Shown: positions 1 to 9,070, counted from the stretch's first letter. The stretch: 64,000 nt of DNA from Leptolyngbya sp. FACHB-261 (GCF_014696065.1 NZ_JACJPL010000013.1:124001-188000), one strand, 5' to 3'. The notes: generated by a model not told the origin, from the sequence alone. Made by a program: numbers and translations.

Positions 1-2
1 GG

Positions 3-344
3 ACTATGGATCAACTCTTCCTCGACCGCCCCGGAAACGCTGAAATCCAACTGGCGCTGTTGTATAGCTATGGCACGAATCCGCCACTATACCCCCAATG
101 GCAAGAGTATTTCCGCAAATACCAGCCGCCGACCCTGATTGTTTGGGGTAAGAACGACTATATCTTCCCCGCTGAGGGTGCCTATCCCTACCAGCGCGAT
201 CTGAAAGATGTTGAGTTCCATTTACTGGATACTGGGCACTTTGCCCTAGAAGAGGACGGGGATGTGATCGCGGATCATATTCGTGGCTTTATGACAACTC
301 ATGTTATGAAAAAGGGTCTTATGGCAACCTCTAGCCGAAAATAA
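3..344 (+). CDS. Alpha/beta-fold hydrolase, 3' end only
   Basis: Only the last ~113 codons are in the window; the frame is open to the left edge, so the half with the nucleophile is missing. The visible part has the acid-strand motif LIVWGKND and the catalytic-His segment [11 protein letters not shown], as in haloalkane-dehalogenase-like alpha/beta hydrolases. It aligns without gaps to the end of the hydrolase at 1595-2482 (shared [26 protein letters not shown]). The two are therefore paralogues on either side of the esterase at 483-1478. Substrate unknown. Confidence 0.85.
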   Translation, partial: TMDQLFLDRPGNAEIQLALLYSYGTNPPLYPQWQEYFRKYQPPTLIVWGKNDYIFPAEGAYPYQRDLKDVEFHLLDTGHFALEEDGDVIADHIRGFMTTHVMKKGLMATSSRK

Positions 345-409
345 TCTTCACTGGAAAGCGATATCGATAGCCGGTGATCATCATTCCACGATCGCTGCCC
401 ATCAGTTAG

Positions 410-457
410 CACTGTCAAGTTAATTAGCTTGACAGTGACACTTCAACAAATTATTCA
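410..457 (+). promoter_or_regulatory. Promoter overlapped by a perfect inverted repeat
   Basis: CACTGTCAAG (410-419) and CTTGACAGTG (428-437) form a perfect 10-bp inverted repeat around an 8-nt centre. The right arm contains TTGACA (429-434), and 17 bp later lies TATTCA (452-457), a good -35/-10 pair. Transcription would start about 20 nt before the esterase ATG at 483. A repressor dimer on the repeat would block the -35. An intrinsic terminator for the upstream gene is less likely because no T-tract follows. Confidence 0.6.
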
Positions 458-482
458 CCCCCTATAAATTCAGGGAGAACTT

Positions 483-1478
483 ATGGTTGCTCAAGCAAAC
501 TCACAAGCGGTGAAAATTTTGGAAGTCGCAGATGATCCACGTCTTTCCAGAGAAGTGAAAGCATTTTTGAAAGTTCTGAATTCAAGTGGTGTACCTTTAG
601 AGACGCTCCCTCCAGTCGAAGCGCGTCAAGCGCTAGTGGATGCGCAAGCTTCTGTTGAGGTTGATCTTTCAGGGATTGACGAGTCTGAGAAGACAATTAC
701 TGCTGACGGCTATTCGATCAAGCTAAACATCGTGCGACCTGAAGGTGTTAAGGGCACCTTACCTGTTTTCATGTTTATTCATGGCGGCGGCTGGGTGCTG
801 GGTGATTATCCAACACATAAACGCATGGTTCGCGATCTCGTCGTGCTTTCAGGTTTTGCGGCTGTCTTTGTCAACTACACTCCAACTCCCGATGCTCAGT
901 ACCCGCAGGCTATCAATGAGATCTATGCCGCGACGCAATGGGTTGCCGAGCATGGTGAAGAGATTGGTGTTGATGGCAAAAATCTGGCAATTGTCGGCAA
1001 CAGTGTTGGCGGTAACATGACGACTGTGACCGCATTGAAGGCAAAAGAGAAGGGAGGACCAGACATTAAGTTGCAAATCCTGATGTGGCCGATCGTGGAC
1101 GCTAATTTTGAAACAGATTCTTATCAACAATTTGGCGAGAAACGTTTCCTGACCACACCTTTGATGAAGTGGATGTATGACCTTTATACAACTGATCTGG
1201 AAAAACGCAAAGAAATTTACGCCTCTCCTCTACAGGCTACGATTGAGCAACTGAAAGGATTGCCCCCAGCGTTAATTCAGGTCGCCGAAAGCGATATCTT
1301 GCGAGATGAAGGCGAAGCTTATGGACGCAAGTTGGATGAAGCCGGGGTAACCGTGACAACTGTGCGTTACAACGGCATGATCCATGACTTCGGACTGTTG
1401 AATGGTTTGGCCGAGGTTCCGGCCGTTCGTTCTCTTTTCGTCCACGCAGCCGCTGAACTGAAAAAATACCTGCAATAG
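483..1478 (+). CDS. Alpha/beta hydrolase, hormone-sensitive-lipase (acetyl esterase) family
   Basis: A 331-aa cytoplasmic esterase/lipase-like enzyme expected to hydrolyse short acyl esters. The oxyanion motif HGGGW is near residue 100. The nucleophile elbow reads GNSVGG, where GDSAGG is usual, with Ser as nucleophile. The acid region is VAESDILRDEG and the catalytic His is in GMIHDFGLLN. The length fits the family. There is no signal peptide. AGGGAGAAC stands just before the ATG. The upstream palindrome overlapping the promoter suggests repressor control. Natural substrate cannot be told. Confidence 0.85.
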   Translation: MVAQANSQAVKILEVADDPRLSREVKAFLKVLNSSGVPLETLPPVEARQALVDAQASVEVDLSGIDESEKTITADGYSIKLNIVRPEGVKGTLPVFMFIHGGGWVLGDYPTHKRMVRDLVVLSGFAAVFVNYTPTPDAQYPQAINEIYAATQWVAEHGEEIGVDGKNLAIVGNSVGGNMTTVTALKAKEKGGPDIKLQILMWPIVDANFETDSYQQFGEKRFLTTPLMKWMYDLYTTDLEKRKEIYASPLQATIEQLKGLPPALIQVAESDILRDEGEAYGRKLDEAGVTVTTVRYNGMIHDFGLLNGLAEVPAVRSLFVHAAAELKKYLQ

Positions 1479-1594
1479 GGATCGCTCGTTCAGCAAGAAA
1501 GACTATGAATATCAAGCATGAATGATGCCGCAGTGGTCATCATCACTCTGCGGAACGGCCTTGTATTTGACGCATCCATTTGAGGAGATTGTAT

Positions 1595-2482
1595 GTGACG
1601 GTATCTCGCACAGTTACTGTTGATGGGCTTGACATTTTCTACCGGGAAGCAGGTTCACCTGATGCGCAAACTATCTTGTTGCTACACGGTTTTCCCACGT
1701 CATCCCACATGTTCCGCAATCTGATGCCTGCGCTTGCCGATCGCTTCCATCTGGTTGCCCCCGACTATCCTGGCTTTGGTTATAGTTCCATGCCCGCGGT
1801 GGATGAGTTTGATTACACCTTCGATCACCTTGCCGAAGTGATGACAGGCTTTATCGATGCGATCGGGTTGAAACGCTACAGCCTTTACTTAATGGATTAT
1901 GGCGCGCCCATTGGCTATCGAATCGCGGCTAAAAATCCAGAGCGAGTAGAGTCCCTGATTGTGCAGAATGGCAATGCCTATGAGGAAGGGTTAGGCGACT
2001 TTTGGAAACCAATGAGAGCCTATTGGCAGCACAAAACACCTGAAAATGCCGAGCGGGTGCGCCAGACTATGACAGTGGATGCCACGAAACGGTATTACAC
2101 CACCGGAGCCAGGAATCTAGAAAACCTCAGTCCTGATACTTGGACTCTGGATCAAGCCCTCCTCAATCGCCCTGGCAACCTAGATATTCAACTGGCATTG
2201 AAATACAGCTACCAGTCCAATCTGCTGCTATATCCGCAATGGCAAGCCTACCTTCGTCAGCATCAACCACCCACGCTAGTGGTATGGGGTAAGAACGACC
2301 GAGGCTTTTTAGTAGAAGGAGCCTACGCCTACAAACGCGACTTGCAGAACCTTGAGTTTCATCTCTTCGATACCGGGCACTTTGCCCTGGAAGAAGATGG
2401 GGACGCAATCGCAGACCATATCCGGCGATTTATGACCACTCACGTTGGAGAAAGGGTATTACTGAAGGCGGGTGTCATTTAG
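1595..2482 (+). CDS. Alpha/beta-fold hydrolase (haloalkane dehalogenase-like)
   Basis: About 295 aa. I start at the GTG at 1595, which has GAGGAG (1582-1587) seven bases upstream; the TTG at 1580 would overlap that site. The fold markers are in order: HGFPTSSHMFRNLMP (oxyanion loop), LYLMDYGAPIGYRIA with Asp rather than Ser at the nucleophile elbow, WGKND on the acid strand and [11 protein letters not shown] with the catalytic His. Asp at the elbow is typical of dehalogenase/epoxide-hydrolase-like members, so a thioester- or ester-type mechanism is less likely. The C-terminal 100 residues closely match the partial gene at the left edge, pointing to a local duplication. Substrate unknown. Confidence 0.85.
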   Translation: MTVSRTVTVDGLDIFYREAGSPDAQTILLLHGFPTSSHMFRNLMPALADRFHLVAPDYPGFGYSSMPAVDEFDYTFDHLAEVMTGFIDAIGLKRYSLYLMDYGAPIGYRIAAKNPERVESLIVQNGNAYEEGLGDFWKPMRAYWQHKTPENAERVRQTMTVDATKRYYTTGARNLENLSPDTWTLDQALLNRPGNLDIQLALKYSYQSNLLLYPQWQAYLRQHQPPTLVVWGKNDRGFLVEGAYAYKRDLQNLEFHLFDTGHFALEEDGDAIADHIRRFMTTHVGERVLLKAGVI

Positions 2483-2523
2483 CACCCTAGAGTCTAGTGG
2501 AGACTTGTCTAAATTAAATTCCA

Positions 2524-2586
2524 ATACATATTCCTACCCAGGAAAGCGGTGTCTACAACGTCAGCAAATGGGCGGTTAGCACATTG
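2524..2586 (+). pseudogene. Fragment of a short-chain dehydrogenase active-site region
   Basis: In the frame leading into the next gene, this stretch reads SGVYNVSKWAVSTLV, which matches the Tyr-x-x-x-Lys active-site helix of an SDR. No Rossmann motif precedes it and no SDR C-terminus follows. It runs in frame into the 16 codons before the cysteine hydrolase ATG. I take it as a relic left by recombination, not as part of the hydrolase. Confidence 0.5.
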
Positions 2587-2631
2587 GTGGTTGACGAGGC
2601 TATCAGCGTATCAACAAGCAAAAAAACAACC

Positions 2632-3279
2632 ATGAACATCAATAAAAATGACACCGCAGTAGTCGTCATCGACCCACAAAATGATGTCTTAAGTGAAACC
2701 GGGGTCTCCTGGGACTTGGTAGGTGAAAGCGTCAAGGACAATAAAACTGTCGAGAACATCGAGCGAGTCTTCAAAGCCGCGAAGCAGAATGGTTTTGAGG
2801 TTTTCATCTCTCCTCACTATTACTACCCCACTGACTACACTTGGAAATTTGCTGGAAACCTAGAGCAGATGATGCTTGAGGTCAAGGAATTTGTTCGCAG
2901 TGGGCCGTTAAGTCTTGACGGTTTTTTGGGGTCAGGTGCTGACTGGCTCGATCGCTACAAGCCCTTTATTGAGGATGGCAAGACGGTCGTAGTTAGTCCT
3001 CATAAAGCCTATGGACCCCAGAACAATGACCTCGTTTTGCAACTGCGTAAGCGCAACATCAGTAAAGTCATTCTGCTTGGGATGTTGGCGAATCTCTGTG
3101 TTGAAGCTCACCTGCGCGATTTAATCGAGCAAGGATTTGAGGTGCTCGTTGTCAAGGATGCAACCGCTGCCCCGCACCATCCGGAGTTAGGCGATGGCTA
3201 CAAGGCAGCACTGATTAACTTTGGGTATATCGCCAATGCAGTTCTGTCTACAGACGACGTTGTAATAGCAATGTCATAA
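2632..3279 (+). CDS. Isochorismatase-family cysteine hydrolase
   Basis: A 215-aa protein with the family's Asp-Lys-Cys triad: D14 in VVIDPQND, K125 in VSPHKAYGP and C156 in MLANLCVEAH, preceded by the usual cis-peptide region. The family includes isochorismatases, nicotinamidases and other amidases; which reaction applies here is not visible. I start at ATG 2632 because the reading frame further upstream holds an SDR relic. The next gene begins 23 bp downstream behind a good ribosome site, so the two are probably co-transcribed. Confidence 0.85.
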   Translation: MNINKNDTAVVVIDPQNDVLSETGVSWDLVGESVKDNKTVENIERVFKAAKQNGFEVFISPHYYYPTDYTWKFAGNLEQMMLEVKEFVRSGPLSLDGFLGSGADWLDRYKPFIEDGKTVVVSPHKAYGPQNNDLVLQLRKRNISKVILLGMLANLCVEAHLRDLIEQGFEVLVVKDATAAPHHPELGDGYKAALINFGYIANAVLSTDDVVIAMS

Positions 3280-3302
3280 CGTCAAACTTAAAGGAGATAG
3301 AA

Positions 3303-4691
3303 GTGGACACTGAATATTACGATGACATTGTTATCGGTGGCGGTAAAGCAGGTAAAACACTAGCACCAGCGCTGGTTGCAGATGGACGCAAGACTGCGTT
3401 GGTGGAACGCAGTTCAAACATGATTGGTGGCGGGTGCATCAATATTGCTTGCATTCCCACCAAAACGATGGTGGCAAGCGCAGAAGTAGCAAATACAGTT
3501 CGGAATAGTGCCACTTATGGTGTGAAAACTAACGCGCCCACTGTTGATTTAGCAGCAGTCGTTCAGCGCAAGCAATCGGTGGTGCAATCGGCGCGTGCAG
3601 TGAACTTGCACAATCTAGAAACTGCTCTGGGTCACGAACTGATCATTGCCACCGCCCGTTTTGTAGCACCCAAAACGATTGAAGTAACAACAGCTGAAGG
3701 CACAACTCGCTTACTCACCGCAGAACGGTTGTTTATTAATACAGGTACCCGACCGTTGATTCCATCAATTCCCGGACTCAAAGAAACCGGGTTTTTGACC
3801 AGCGAGTCAATCATGGAGCTAGAACAGTTGCCTGAGCATCTGATCGTGCTTGGGAGTGGCTACATTGGGTTGGAGTTTGCCCAGATGTTTCAACGCTTTG
3901 GCTCCCGCGTCACCGTAATTGGGCGAAGTGAGCAAATTCTGTCACAGCAAGACCCCGATATTGCCAATGCGGTTCAAACGCTACTGCAGCGGGACGGCAT
4001 TGAATTCTTGCTGAACGCAGAGGTCTTGAGAGTTGATCGCGTTGATAGTGAGACCACTCTTCACATCCACATTGCTGGCCAAGAGGTGAGTCTACAAGGG
4101 TCACATTTGCTCATCGCTGTCGGTCGGTCGTCCACTACTGATAGCTTAAATTTAGCCGCCGCTGGTGTTGAAGTAGGTGCAGGCGGATTCATTCGAGTCA
4201 ACGAACGTCTAGAGACGAATGTACCGGGGATTTGGGCGCTGGGCGACATCAATGGCGGACCGCAATATACCCATGTGTCGCTCGACGACTATCGCATTAT
4301 CAAAGCCAATCTTATTGATGGGGGTAACCGCAGCACGCGCGACCGATTGGTGCCATCCTGTCTATTCATTGATCCAGAACTGGCTCATGTGGGTTTGACC
4401 GAAACTGAAGCGCGACGACAAGGACATGCCATCCGCGTGGCGATGCTGGATGCCTCAGCCATTCCTAGAGCGAGAACACTGGGTCAAACTGATGGACTGC
4501 TGAAGGCGATCGTGGATAGCGTGACAGGTCGTATTCTTGGGTGTTCACTGTTGTGCCATGAAGCAGGTGAAGTAATTTCAACGGTGCAGATGGTGATGCA
4601 GGCTCAGCTACCCTACACCGTTCTGCGCGATGGCGTTTTGACTCATCCAACGATGACCGAAGGGTTGAATTTGCTGTTTTCAAAGGTGTAG
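3303..4691 (+). CDS. FAD-dependent pyridine nucleotide-disulfide oxidoreductase (mercuric reductase-like)
   Basis: A 462-aa class I flavoprotein. GGGKAG near the N-terminus binds FAD. The redox pair C45/C50 lies in GGGCINIACIPTK. GSGYIGLEFAQMF near residue 185 is the NAD(P) site, and GIWALGDINGG is the second FAD motif. The C-terminal dimer motif HPTMTEGL supplies the active-site His. It lacks the C-terminal vicinal cysteines and the N-terminal metal-binding domain of true MerA, so mercury reduction is doubtful. Start is GTG behind AAAGGAGAT. It follows the cysteine hydrolase closely. Confidence 0.88.
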   Translation: MDTEYYDDIVIGGGKAGKTLAPALVADGRKTALVERSSNMIGGGCINIACIPTKTMVASAEVANTVRNSATYGVKTNAPTVDLAAVVQRKQSVVQSARAVNLHNLETALGHELIIATARFVAPKTIEVTTAEGTTRLLTAERLFINTGTRPLIPSIPGLKETGFLTSESIMELEQLPEHLIVLGSGYIGLEFAQMFQRFGSRVTVIGRSEQILSQQDPDIANAVQTLLQRDGIEFLLNAEVLRVDRVDSETTLHIHIAGQEVSLQGSHLLIAVGRSSTTDSLNLAAAGVEVGAGGFIRVNERLETNVPGIWALGDINGGPQYTHVSLDDYRIIKANLIDGGNRSTRDRLVPSCLFIDPELAHVGLTETEARRQGHAIRVAMLDASAIPRARTLGQTDGLLKAIVDSVTGRILGCSLLCHEAGEVISTVQMVMQAQLPYTVLRDGVLTHPTMTEGLNLLFSKV

Positions 4692-4745
4692 GCAGCAAGT
4701 GCAAACGCCTCGCAATCTACATACCCAAACAAGGCTCTCAGGCTC

Positions 4746-5123
4746 ATGACAACCCTCCAAATTGACCCCGACGAGCTATCCGGCAAGAGAGTGCTGGTTA
4801 CAGGCGGAACCAAAGGCATGGGCGAAGCGACCGTCAAACGTCTGAGGCAAGCCGGTGCAAAGGTGATAGCAACCGTCCGCTCAAAGCCCAATGAACTTCA
4901 ATCGCCAGATTTATTTATTCAGTCCGATATCAGCACACCTGATGGTGTAAAAAAGGTCATTGAGGAAGTGTTTGCTCGTCTCGATGGCGTAGATATTTTA
5001 ATCAATAATGTTGGCGGTTCTTCGGCACCGAGCGGTGGCGTACTTGCCCTAAGTGATGATGATTGGCAGCAGACATTTAATGCTAATTTATTCGCGGCTG
5101 TCACTTTGCAGCGGTCTAGGTAA
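4746..5123 (+). pseudogene. SDR oxidoreductase truncated after about half its length
   Basis: The 125-aa product has an intact N-terminal Rossmann motif (TGGTKGMG) and the NNVGG strand, then stops after FNANLFAAVTLQRS. Family members run to ~250 aa and carry the catalytic Ser and Tyr-x-x-x-Lys in the missing half. The following 150 bp do not continue the fold in any frame. It cannot be a working dehydrogenase as read. It lies between the flavoprotein and an intact SDR, and recombination between SDR paralogues could have removed its end. Confidence 0.8.
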
Positions 5124-5279
5124 GAATTCACTTCTTTGCTTTTGACTAATCTTCTATAGCGTTGCGCCTAAGTACCTGAGCGTTCCACTACCCATCGAGT
5201 TACTACCGGGACAAATCCAATTTTCGAAACCCCGTCGCAAACAGCTCTTTCAAACCCAACAACCACAGGACTAATCATC

Positions 5280-6029
5280 ATGAGAAAACTAGAAGGAAAA
5301 GTTGCTCTTGTTACCGGCGGTAATAGTGGCATTGGTCTTGCCACTGCCAAGCGTTTCGTGGCCGAAGGTGCCTATGTTTTCATCACAGGTCGTCGTCAAC
5401 CTGAACTAGATGCTGCGGTAAAAGAAATTGGTAAAAACGTTACGGGCGTTCAGAGTGATGTCTCCAATCTGGCAGACCTCGATCGCCTATTCACCACAAT
5501 TGAGCAAGAGCAAGGACATCTCGATGTGCTCTTCGCTAATGCGGGGGGTGGAGAAATCGTCCCACTCGGTTCAATCACCGAAGAACATTTTGACAAAACC
5601 TTCAACACCAACGTCAAAGGTCTGCTGTTCACCGTGCAAAAGGCACTACCGCTGATGCCAGAGGGCTCTTCCATTATTCTGAACGCCTCGACTGCTTCTA
5701 GGAAAGGCACGCCCGCCTTCAGTGTTTACAGCGCTACTAAAGCCGCCGTGCGCTCTTTTGCTCGCAATTGGACGCTCGACCTCAAAGAGCGTCATATCCG
5801 AGTTAACGCCATTAGTCCTGGCGTGGTTCCAACTCCTGGCTACAACCTCATAGGACTGAATGATGAGCAGGTGCAGGAATTCGTGGATAGCCAAGCCGTC
5901 ACCATTCCTCTAGGACGAGTGGGCACCCCCGATGAAATTGCTAAAGCCGTTGTCTTTCTCGCTTCAGATGACAGTAGTTTTGTCAACGGCATTGAGCTAT
6001 TTGTTGATGGCGGTATGGCTCAGATTTGA
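5280..6029 (+). CDS. Short-chain dehydrogenase/reductase
   Basis: A complete 249-aa classical [11 protein letters not shown] (residues 12-19) binds the cofactor, NAG is present near residue 88, and the catalytic Ser137, Tyr150 and Lys154 are all in place. The C-terminus [14 protein letters not shown] is typical. Basic residues after the second strand (TGRRQ) suggest NADPH. The substrate is not predictable from sequence. It is the only intact SDR in this cluster; three damaged relatives lie within 2 kb. Confidence 0.92.
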   Translation: MRKLEGKVALVTGGNSGIGLATAKRFVAEGAYVFITGRRQPELDAAVKEIGKNVTGVQSDVSNLADLDRLFTTIEQEQGHLDVLFANAGGGEIVPLGSITEEHFDKTFNTNVKGLLFTVQKALPLMPEGSSIILNASTASRKGTPAFSVYSATKAAVRSFARNWTLDLKERHIRVNAISPGVVPTPGYNLIGLNDEQVQEFVDSQAVTIPLGRVGTPDEIAKAVVFLASDDSSFVNGIELFVDGGMAQI

Positions 6030-6080
6030 AGCGCCCTAAACCCGATCACAAATACATAACTAATCTCAAGGAGATGGATG

Positions 6081-6813
6081 ATGACCCAAAAGACGTGGCT
6101 AATTACAGTTTGAGGCCAGTAAGGACGTATTGACACTCAGCATGGATGTAACCGACGAAGCCCAGGTGAAAGCGGCAACTGCAACAGGGCTGGAAAGATT
6201 TGGACGGATTGATGTGCTGGTTAACAATGCCGGATTCGGCTTGCTGGGAGCAATCGAAGAGTGCAGTGCCGAAGAGGTTGGGAGCGTTTATCGAACCAAT
6301 GTCTTCGGGCTGCTGAATGTCACCCGTGCGGTGCTACCCAGTATGCGCCAGCACCGCTCCGGACATATCATTAATTTCTCGTCGATTGGTGGCTACCGAT
6401 CCGCCCCAGGGTGGGGCATCTATTCCTCGACCAAGTTTGCAGTTGAAGGCATTACCGAAGCCTTATATGGCGAGTTAGCCCCCTTGGGGATTCACGCTAC
6501 GGTTGTCGAGCCGGGATACTTCCGCACCAATTTTCTCGATAGCAGTTCGCTACGCCAGAGCGCAGCGCAAATCCCTGATTATGCTGGAACTGTCGGTAAA
6601 ACTCGGAATATCGCGGCTGAACGCAATCATCAACAACTAGGAGATCCCACTAAGCTCGCCCCAGCCATTCTTCAGATCGTCAACACAGACGAGCCACCCC
6701 TAAGGTCGCGTCTAGGCACAGATACACTTCAGGCAATAGCCGAGAAGAACGCTTACGTTGAGCAAGAGACAGTAAAATGGCAAACGCTATCTGAATCTAC
6801 CAACTACAAGTAA
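6081..6813 (+). pseudogene. SDR gene with the cofactor-binding region deleted
   Basis: A ribosome site AAGGAG (6068-6073) precedes ATG 6081, which starts MTQKTWLIT, the usual N-terminus of an SDR subgroup, but a TGA follows after ten codons. From ~6112 another frame resumes with LTLSMDVTDEAQV and continues through NNAGFG, NFSSIGG and the YSSTKFAVEG active site to the end at 6813. About 50 codons covering TGxxxGxG and the second strand are missing, and the frame changes. I infer an internal deletion; the downstream open frame alone lacks a cofactor site. Confidence 0.8.
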
Positions 6814-6821
6814 TCTCGTTG

Positions 6822-6986
6822 GCTTTTCTAAACGCTGTTTTTGACCAAAAACAAATTGAAGCGCTAACCCCACTGGGTCGCATCGGACAGCCGCAGGACA
6901 TTGCCCCTGCGGCTGTCTTCTTCGCATCCTCCGATTCAGCCTGGATCACTGGCGAAACGCTGGTCATCGCGGGTGGTATTCATTGA
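6822..6986 (+). pseudogene. C-terminal fragment of another SDR
   Basis: One frame reads LTPLGRIGQPQDIAPAAVFF, then ASSDSAWITGETLVIAGGIH and a stop. This is the C-terminal helix and strand of a classical SDR (usual end: FLASDESSWVTGETLVVDGG). There is no start codon and no upstream domain. It is a relic, the third damaged SDR in this cluster, directly downstream of the deleted one. Confidence 0.75.
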
Positions 6987-7013
6987 TTTGTTTCTGTTAA
7001 AGAGCCCACTGCT

Positions 7014-7403
7014 ATGAATGCAAATAACGGCATCATCAACCAGCCCAGCCAGTATTCAGTAACTGCAACCATTGATCGATTAGCAGCCGTCCTTCAGGCA
7101 AAAGGCATCACCATTTTTGCCCGCATCGATCAACAAGTTGAAGCTGAGAAAGTTGGGCTAAACCTGCGGCCGACGCAGTTGTTATTGTTTGGTAGCCCTA
7201 AAGCTGGAACACCGCTCATGGTAGCAGAGCCAACGATTGCCCTGGATTTACCTCTAAAAGTGGTGGGCTGGGAAGCATCTGATGGCAAGGTATGGCTGAG
7301 TTACAACGATCCTCTCTACTTAAAACAACGGTTCTCCCTCTCTGATGAGTTGGTTAAGAACATTGATGTCATTACACCGTTAATCCATCAAGCACTTCTC
7401 TAA
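7014..7403 (+). CDS. DUF302 family protein
   Basis: A 129-aa protein matching the DUF302 fold throughout: a start helix with IDRLAAVLQAKGITIFARIDQ, the strand LLLFGSPKAGTPLM and the end segment DLPLKVVGWEASDGKVWLSY. DUF302 proteins are small soluble proteins of unproven function, often near redox and stress genes, as here. No signal peptide is visible. It closes the plus-strand cluster of hydrolases and dehydrogenases. Confidence 0.85.
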   Translation: MNANNGIINQPSQYSVTATIDRLAAVLQAKGITIFARIDQQVEAEKVGLNLRPTQLLLFGSPKAGTPLMVAEPTIALDLPLKVVGWEASDGKVWLSYNDPLYLKQRFSLSDELVKNIDVITPLIHQALL

Positions 7404-7411
7404 GCAATGCC

Positions 7412-7600
7412 TTAATCCACTTGCTGAAATGCTTGACGGCGACCCAATTCAACATCGTGGTAACAACTCTGCAGACAGCGAAGTTCATCGGTGAGTACCA
7501 GCATCAGGTCATTTCGAACGTTGGCCGTAACCTGCCCCAGGAAGATCCCACAGCGTTCGCAGCTGCGGTCTGGGAACCCGCATCGAAAAAACGTTGACAA
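7412..7600 (-). CDS. Small cysteine-rich hypothetical protein
   Basis: A possible 62-aa product starting at a TTG. Five cysteines occur as C-x6-C-x2-C near the N-terminus and LRCLQSCY near the middle, which could hold zinc. Codon choice resembles neighbouring genes and no other gene occupies the interval. I do not recognise the family. The start lacks a clear ribosome site and the gene could be a fragment. Confidence 0.35.
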   Translation of the reverse strand: MSTFFRCGFPDRSCERCGIFLGQVTANVRNDLMLVLTDELRCLQSCYHDVELGRRQAFQQVD

Positions 7601-7729
7601 CTTCTCGAAGCTATGACCCTGCGCCTCTTACCCCTCTCGAAGAAACCAACTGAGAACCTGCTCGCTACCACTAAAGCTCACGAGTGGTGGTTAGCAAGTT
7701 TGACGGGAAGGCAATGCAAGGTTGTTGGG

Positions 7730-8197
7730 TCAGTCACAAGCAGATCCGTTTGCTTCTTGCAGGGTGCCCCGAAGCGTATGAACCACTACGCACCGCTTGG
7801 CCTTACTACTGGGAGCTGTTACCGTCGCTTTAAATGGGATTTGACCACTCACTGGCTCTCCCTTGGCGTTGAAGCTAAAGGTGCTACTGCTCACGGTTAA
7901 CAGCAGTTGCCCTGCTTTGAGTTCTCCACGCCCCAATGTTTGCCATCGGTTGTTGACGCTGATAAGGGGGGGGTCTGAGTTGAGATCAAATTGAACTGCT
8001 GTTGTGCGCTCGACCCGCTTCGCCTCATTCTGAGCGCTTTGCAAGGCTTGCAGAATTTCCTCTTGAGCAACACTCATACGACGCTGATTCACGAAGGCAA
8101 GCCAGTTTGGAACCGCGACTGCCGATAGAAGCCCAATAATGACTCCAACAACCAGCATTTCAGTAAGCGTAAAGCCTGAGCTTGAGCTATTTCTCAC
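7730..8197 (-). CDS. Type IV pilin-like (GspH/FimT) pseudopilin
   Basis: A 155-aa prepilin with the class III signal SGFTLTEMLVV: cleavage is expected between G8 and F9, and E13 becomes mature residue 5. A ~20-residue hydrophobic helix follows, then a GspH/FimT-like globular part ending in two cysteines. It would be processed by PilD and act as a minor pilin or pseudopilin in the inner membrane. The GTG start overlaps the stop of an upstream open frame (8187-8456), suggesting translational coupling. Confidence 0.85.
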   Translation of the reverse strand: MRNSSSSGFTLTEMLVVGVIIGLLSAVAVPNWLAFVNQRRMSVAQEEILQALQSAQNEAKRVERTTAVQFDLNSDPPLISVNNRWQTLGRGELKAGQLLLTVSSSTFSFNAKGEPVSGQIPFKATVTAPSSKAKRCVVVHTLRGTLQEANGSACD

Positions 8198-8456
8198 TGA
8201 ACACTTCCTGTTTACTCATAGCGATCACGTTTCCGTTGGACCAGTCCCCCACATAGTCCCCCACAGGCTCTCGGTTCAAAACAGCCATGCTGTTGCTGAT
8301 CTGTTCGTAATTTAGAAATTTTTCTTCGCCTGGTTCACTTATAGGGACAAAAACCTCTGCTACGACCCGTCCCAGAGGTCCCGTCCAAGGGGCGTGATAA
8401 TTACCTAATACCTGCTGCGGCGATGAGTTTATGCAGAGGTTCTCGGCTTTCTGAAC
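8187..8456 (-). pseudogene. Open frame overlapping the pilin start, probably the 3' end of a gene
   Basis: About 89 codons between stops; the last 11 bases overlap the pilin start. The translation is protein-like (NYHAPWTGPLGRVVAEVFVP, later NYEQISNSMAVLNREPVGDY) but has no good start codon near its beginning. I do not recognise it. The overlap with the pilin argues that it was once the upstream gene of the same operon. Confidence 0.35.
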
Positions 8457-8781
8457 CTAAAGGCGAACTAGCTTAGATCTCTCACCATCTCTCCCTCCGA
8501 TAGGGTCGCCACTAGGGACACCAAGCATATCCTAATGTTCCGACTCAGGCATTTAGACATTGAGTGCTGCTCCCTGCACTCCCCCATTGGAGCGGCTGAC
8601 GAAAGTATTGCCAGCCGACGGATGAGATGAGCCCTGCTGTCAATCCGCTGCTGCCTCAACCTCTGGACCAGCCACTCGGCGGCCTTCTGCTTGTGCTTAG
8701 AGTAATAGTTGAATATGGGATGTCTTTGGCTATGGGGAAAAGCCTTAATTTTCAAGGCTTTCAGGGTTTTTTAATGAGTCA
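8457..8781. other. Gene-free stretch
   Basis: I see no supported gene here. Open frames on both strands have poor protein character and one of them runs through the adjacent tRNA gene. Confidence 0.5.
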
Positions 8782-8852
8782 AGCGGGTGGTGGGAATCGA
8801 ACCCACAACTACAGTTTGGAAGACTGTGGTTTTACCACTAAACTACACCCGC
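8782..8852 (-). tRNA. tRNA-Gly (anticodon UCC)
   Basis: Read on the minus strand, the 71-nt cloverleaf has acceptor arms GCGGGTG and CACCCGC with discriminator T, a D-loop with TAGTTTAGTGGT, anticodon stem ACAGT/ACTGT around loop CTTCCAA (anticodon UCC), and T-loop GGTTCGATTCC. No 3' CCA is encoded. Confidence 0.95.
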
Positions 8853-9070
8853 ACTCTGAACAAGCAATGACCAGGATAGCACATGGCAGAAGCTTTCCCC
8901 ACCGCCAGCATTACCTGGTACATAGCCAAGAACGCCGAGACGCAGAGCTTTCAAGGACATAGCCCTAGTCCCAGACGAGATCAGCAGGCATTATGGGCCT
9001 TGCTAGCCTCGTGGCCTCATGGGTTTGTGCCTTGCCTTCCAGCCCACCAATGACAGGGCATGGTCGGTTG

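Noticed and set aside
3303-4691. True mercuric reductase
   Set aside because: The protein ends in HPTMTEGLNLLFSKV without the C-terminal cysteine pair and has no mer genes nearby.
8627-8962. 111-codon plus-strand frame
   Set aside because: It runs straight through tRNA-Gly on the other strand and has no protein character.
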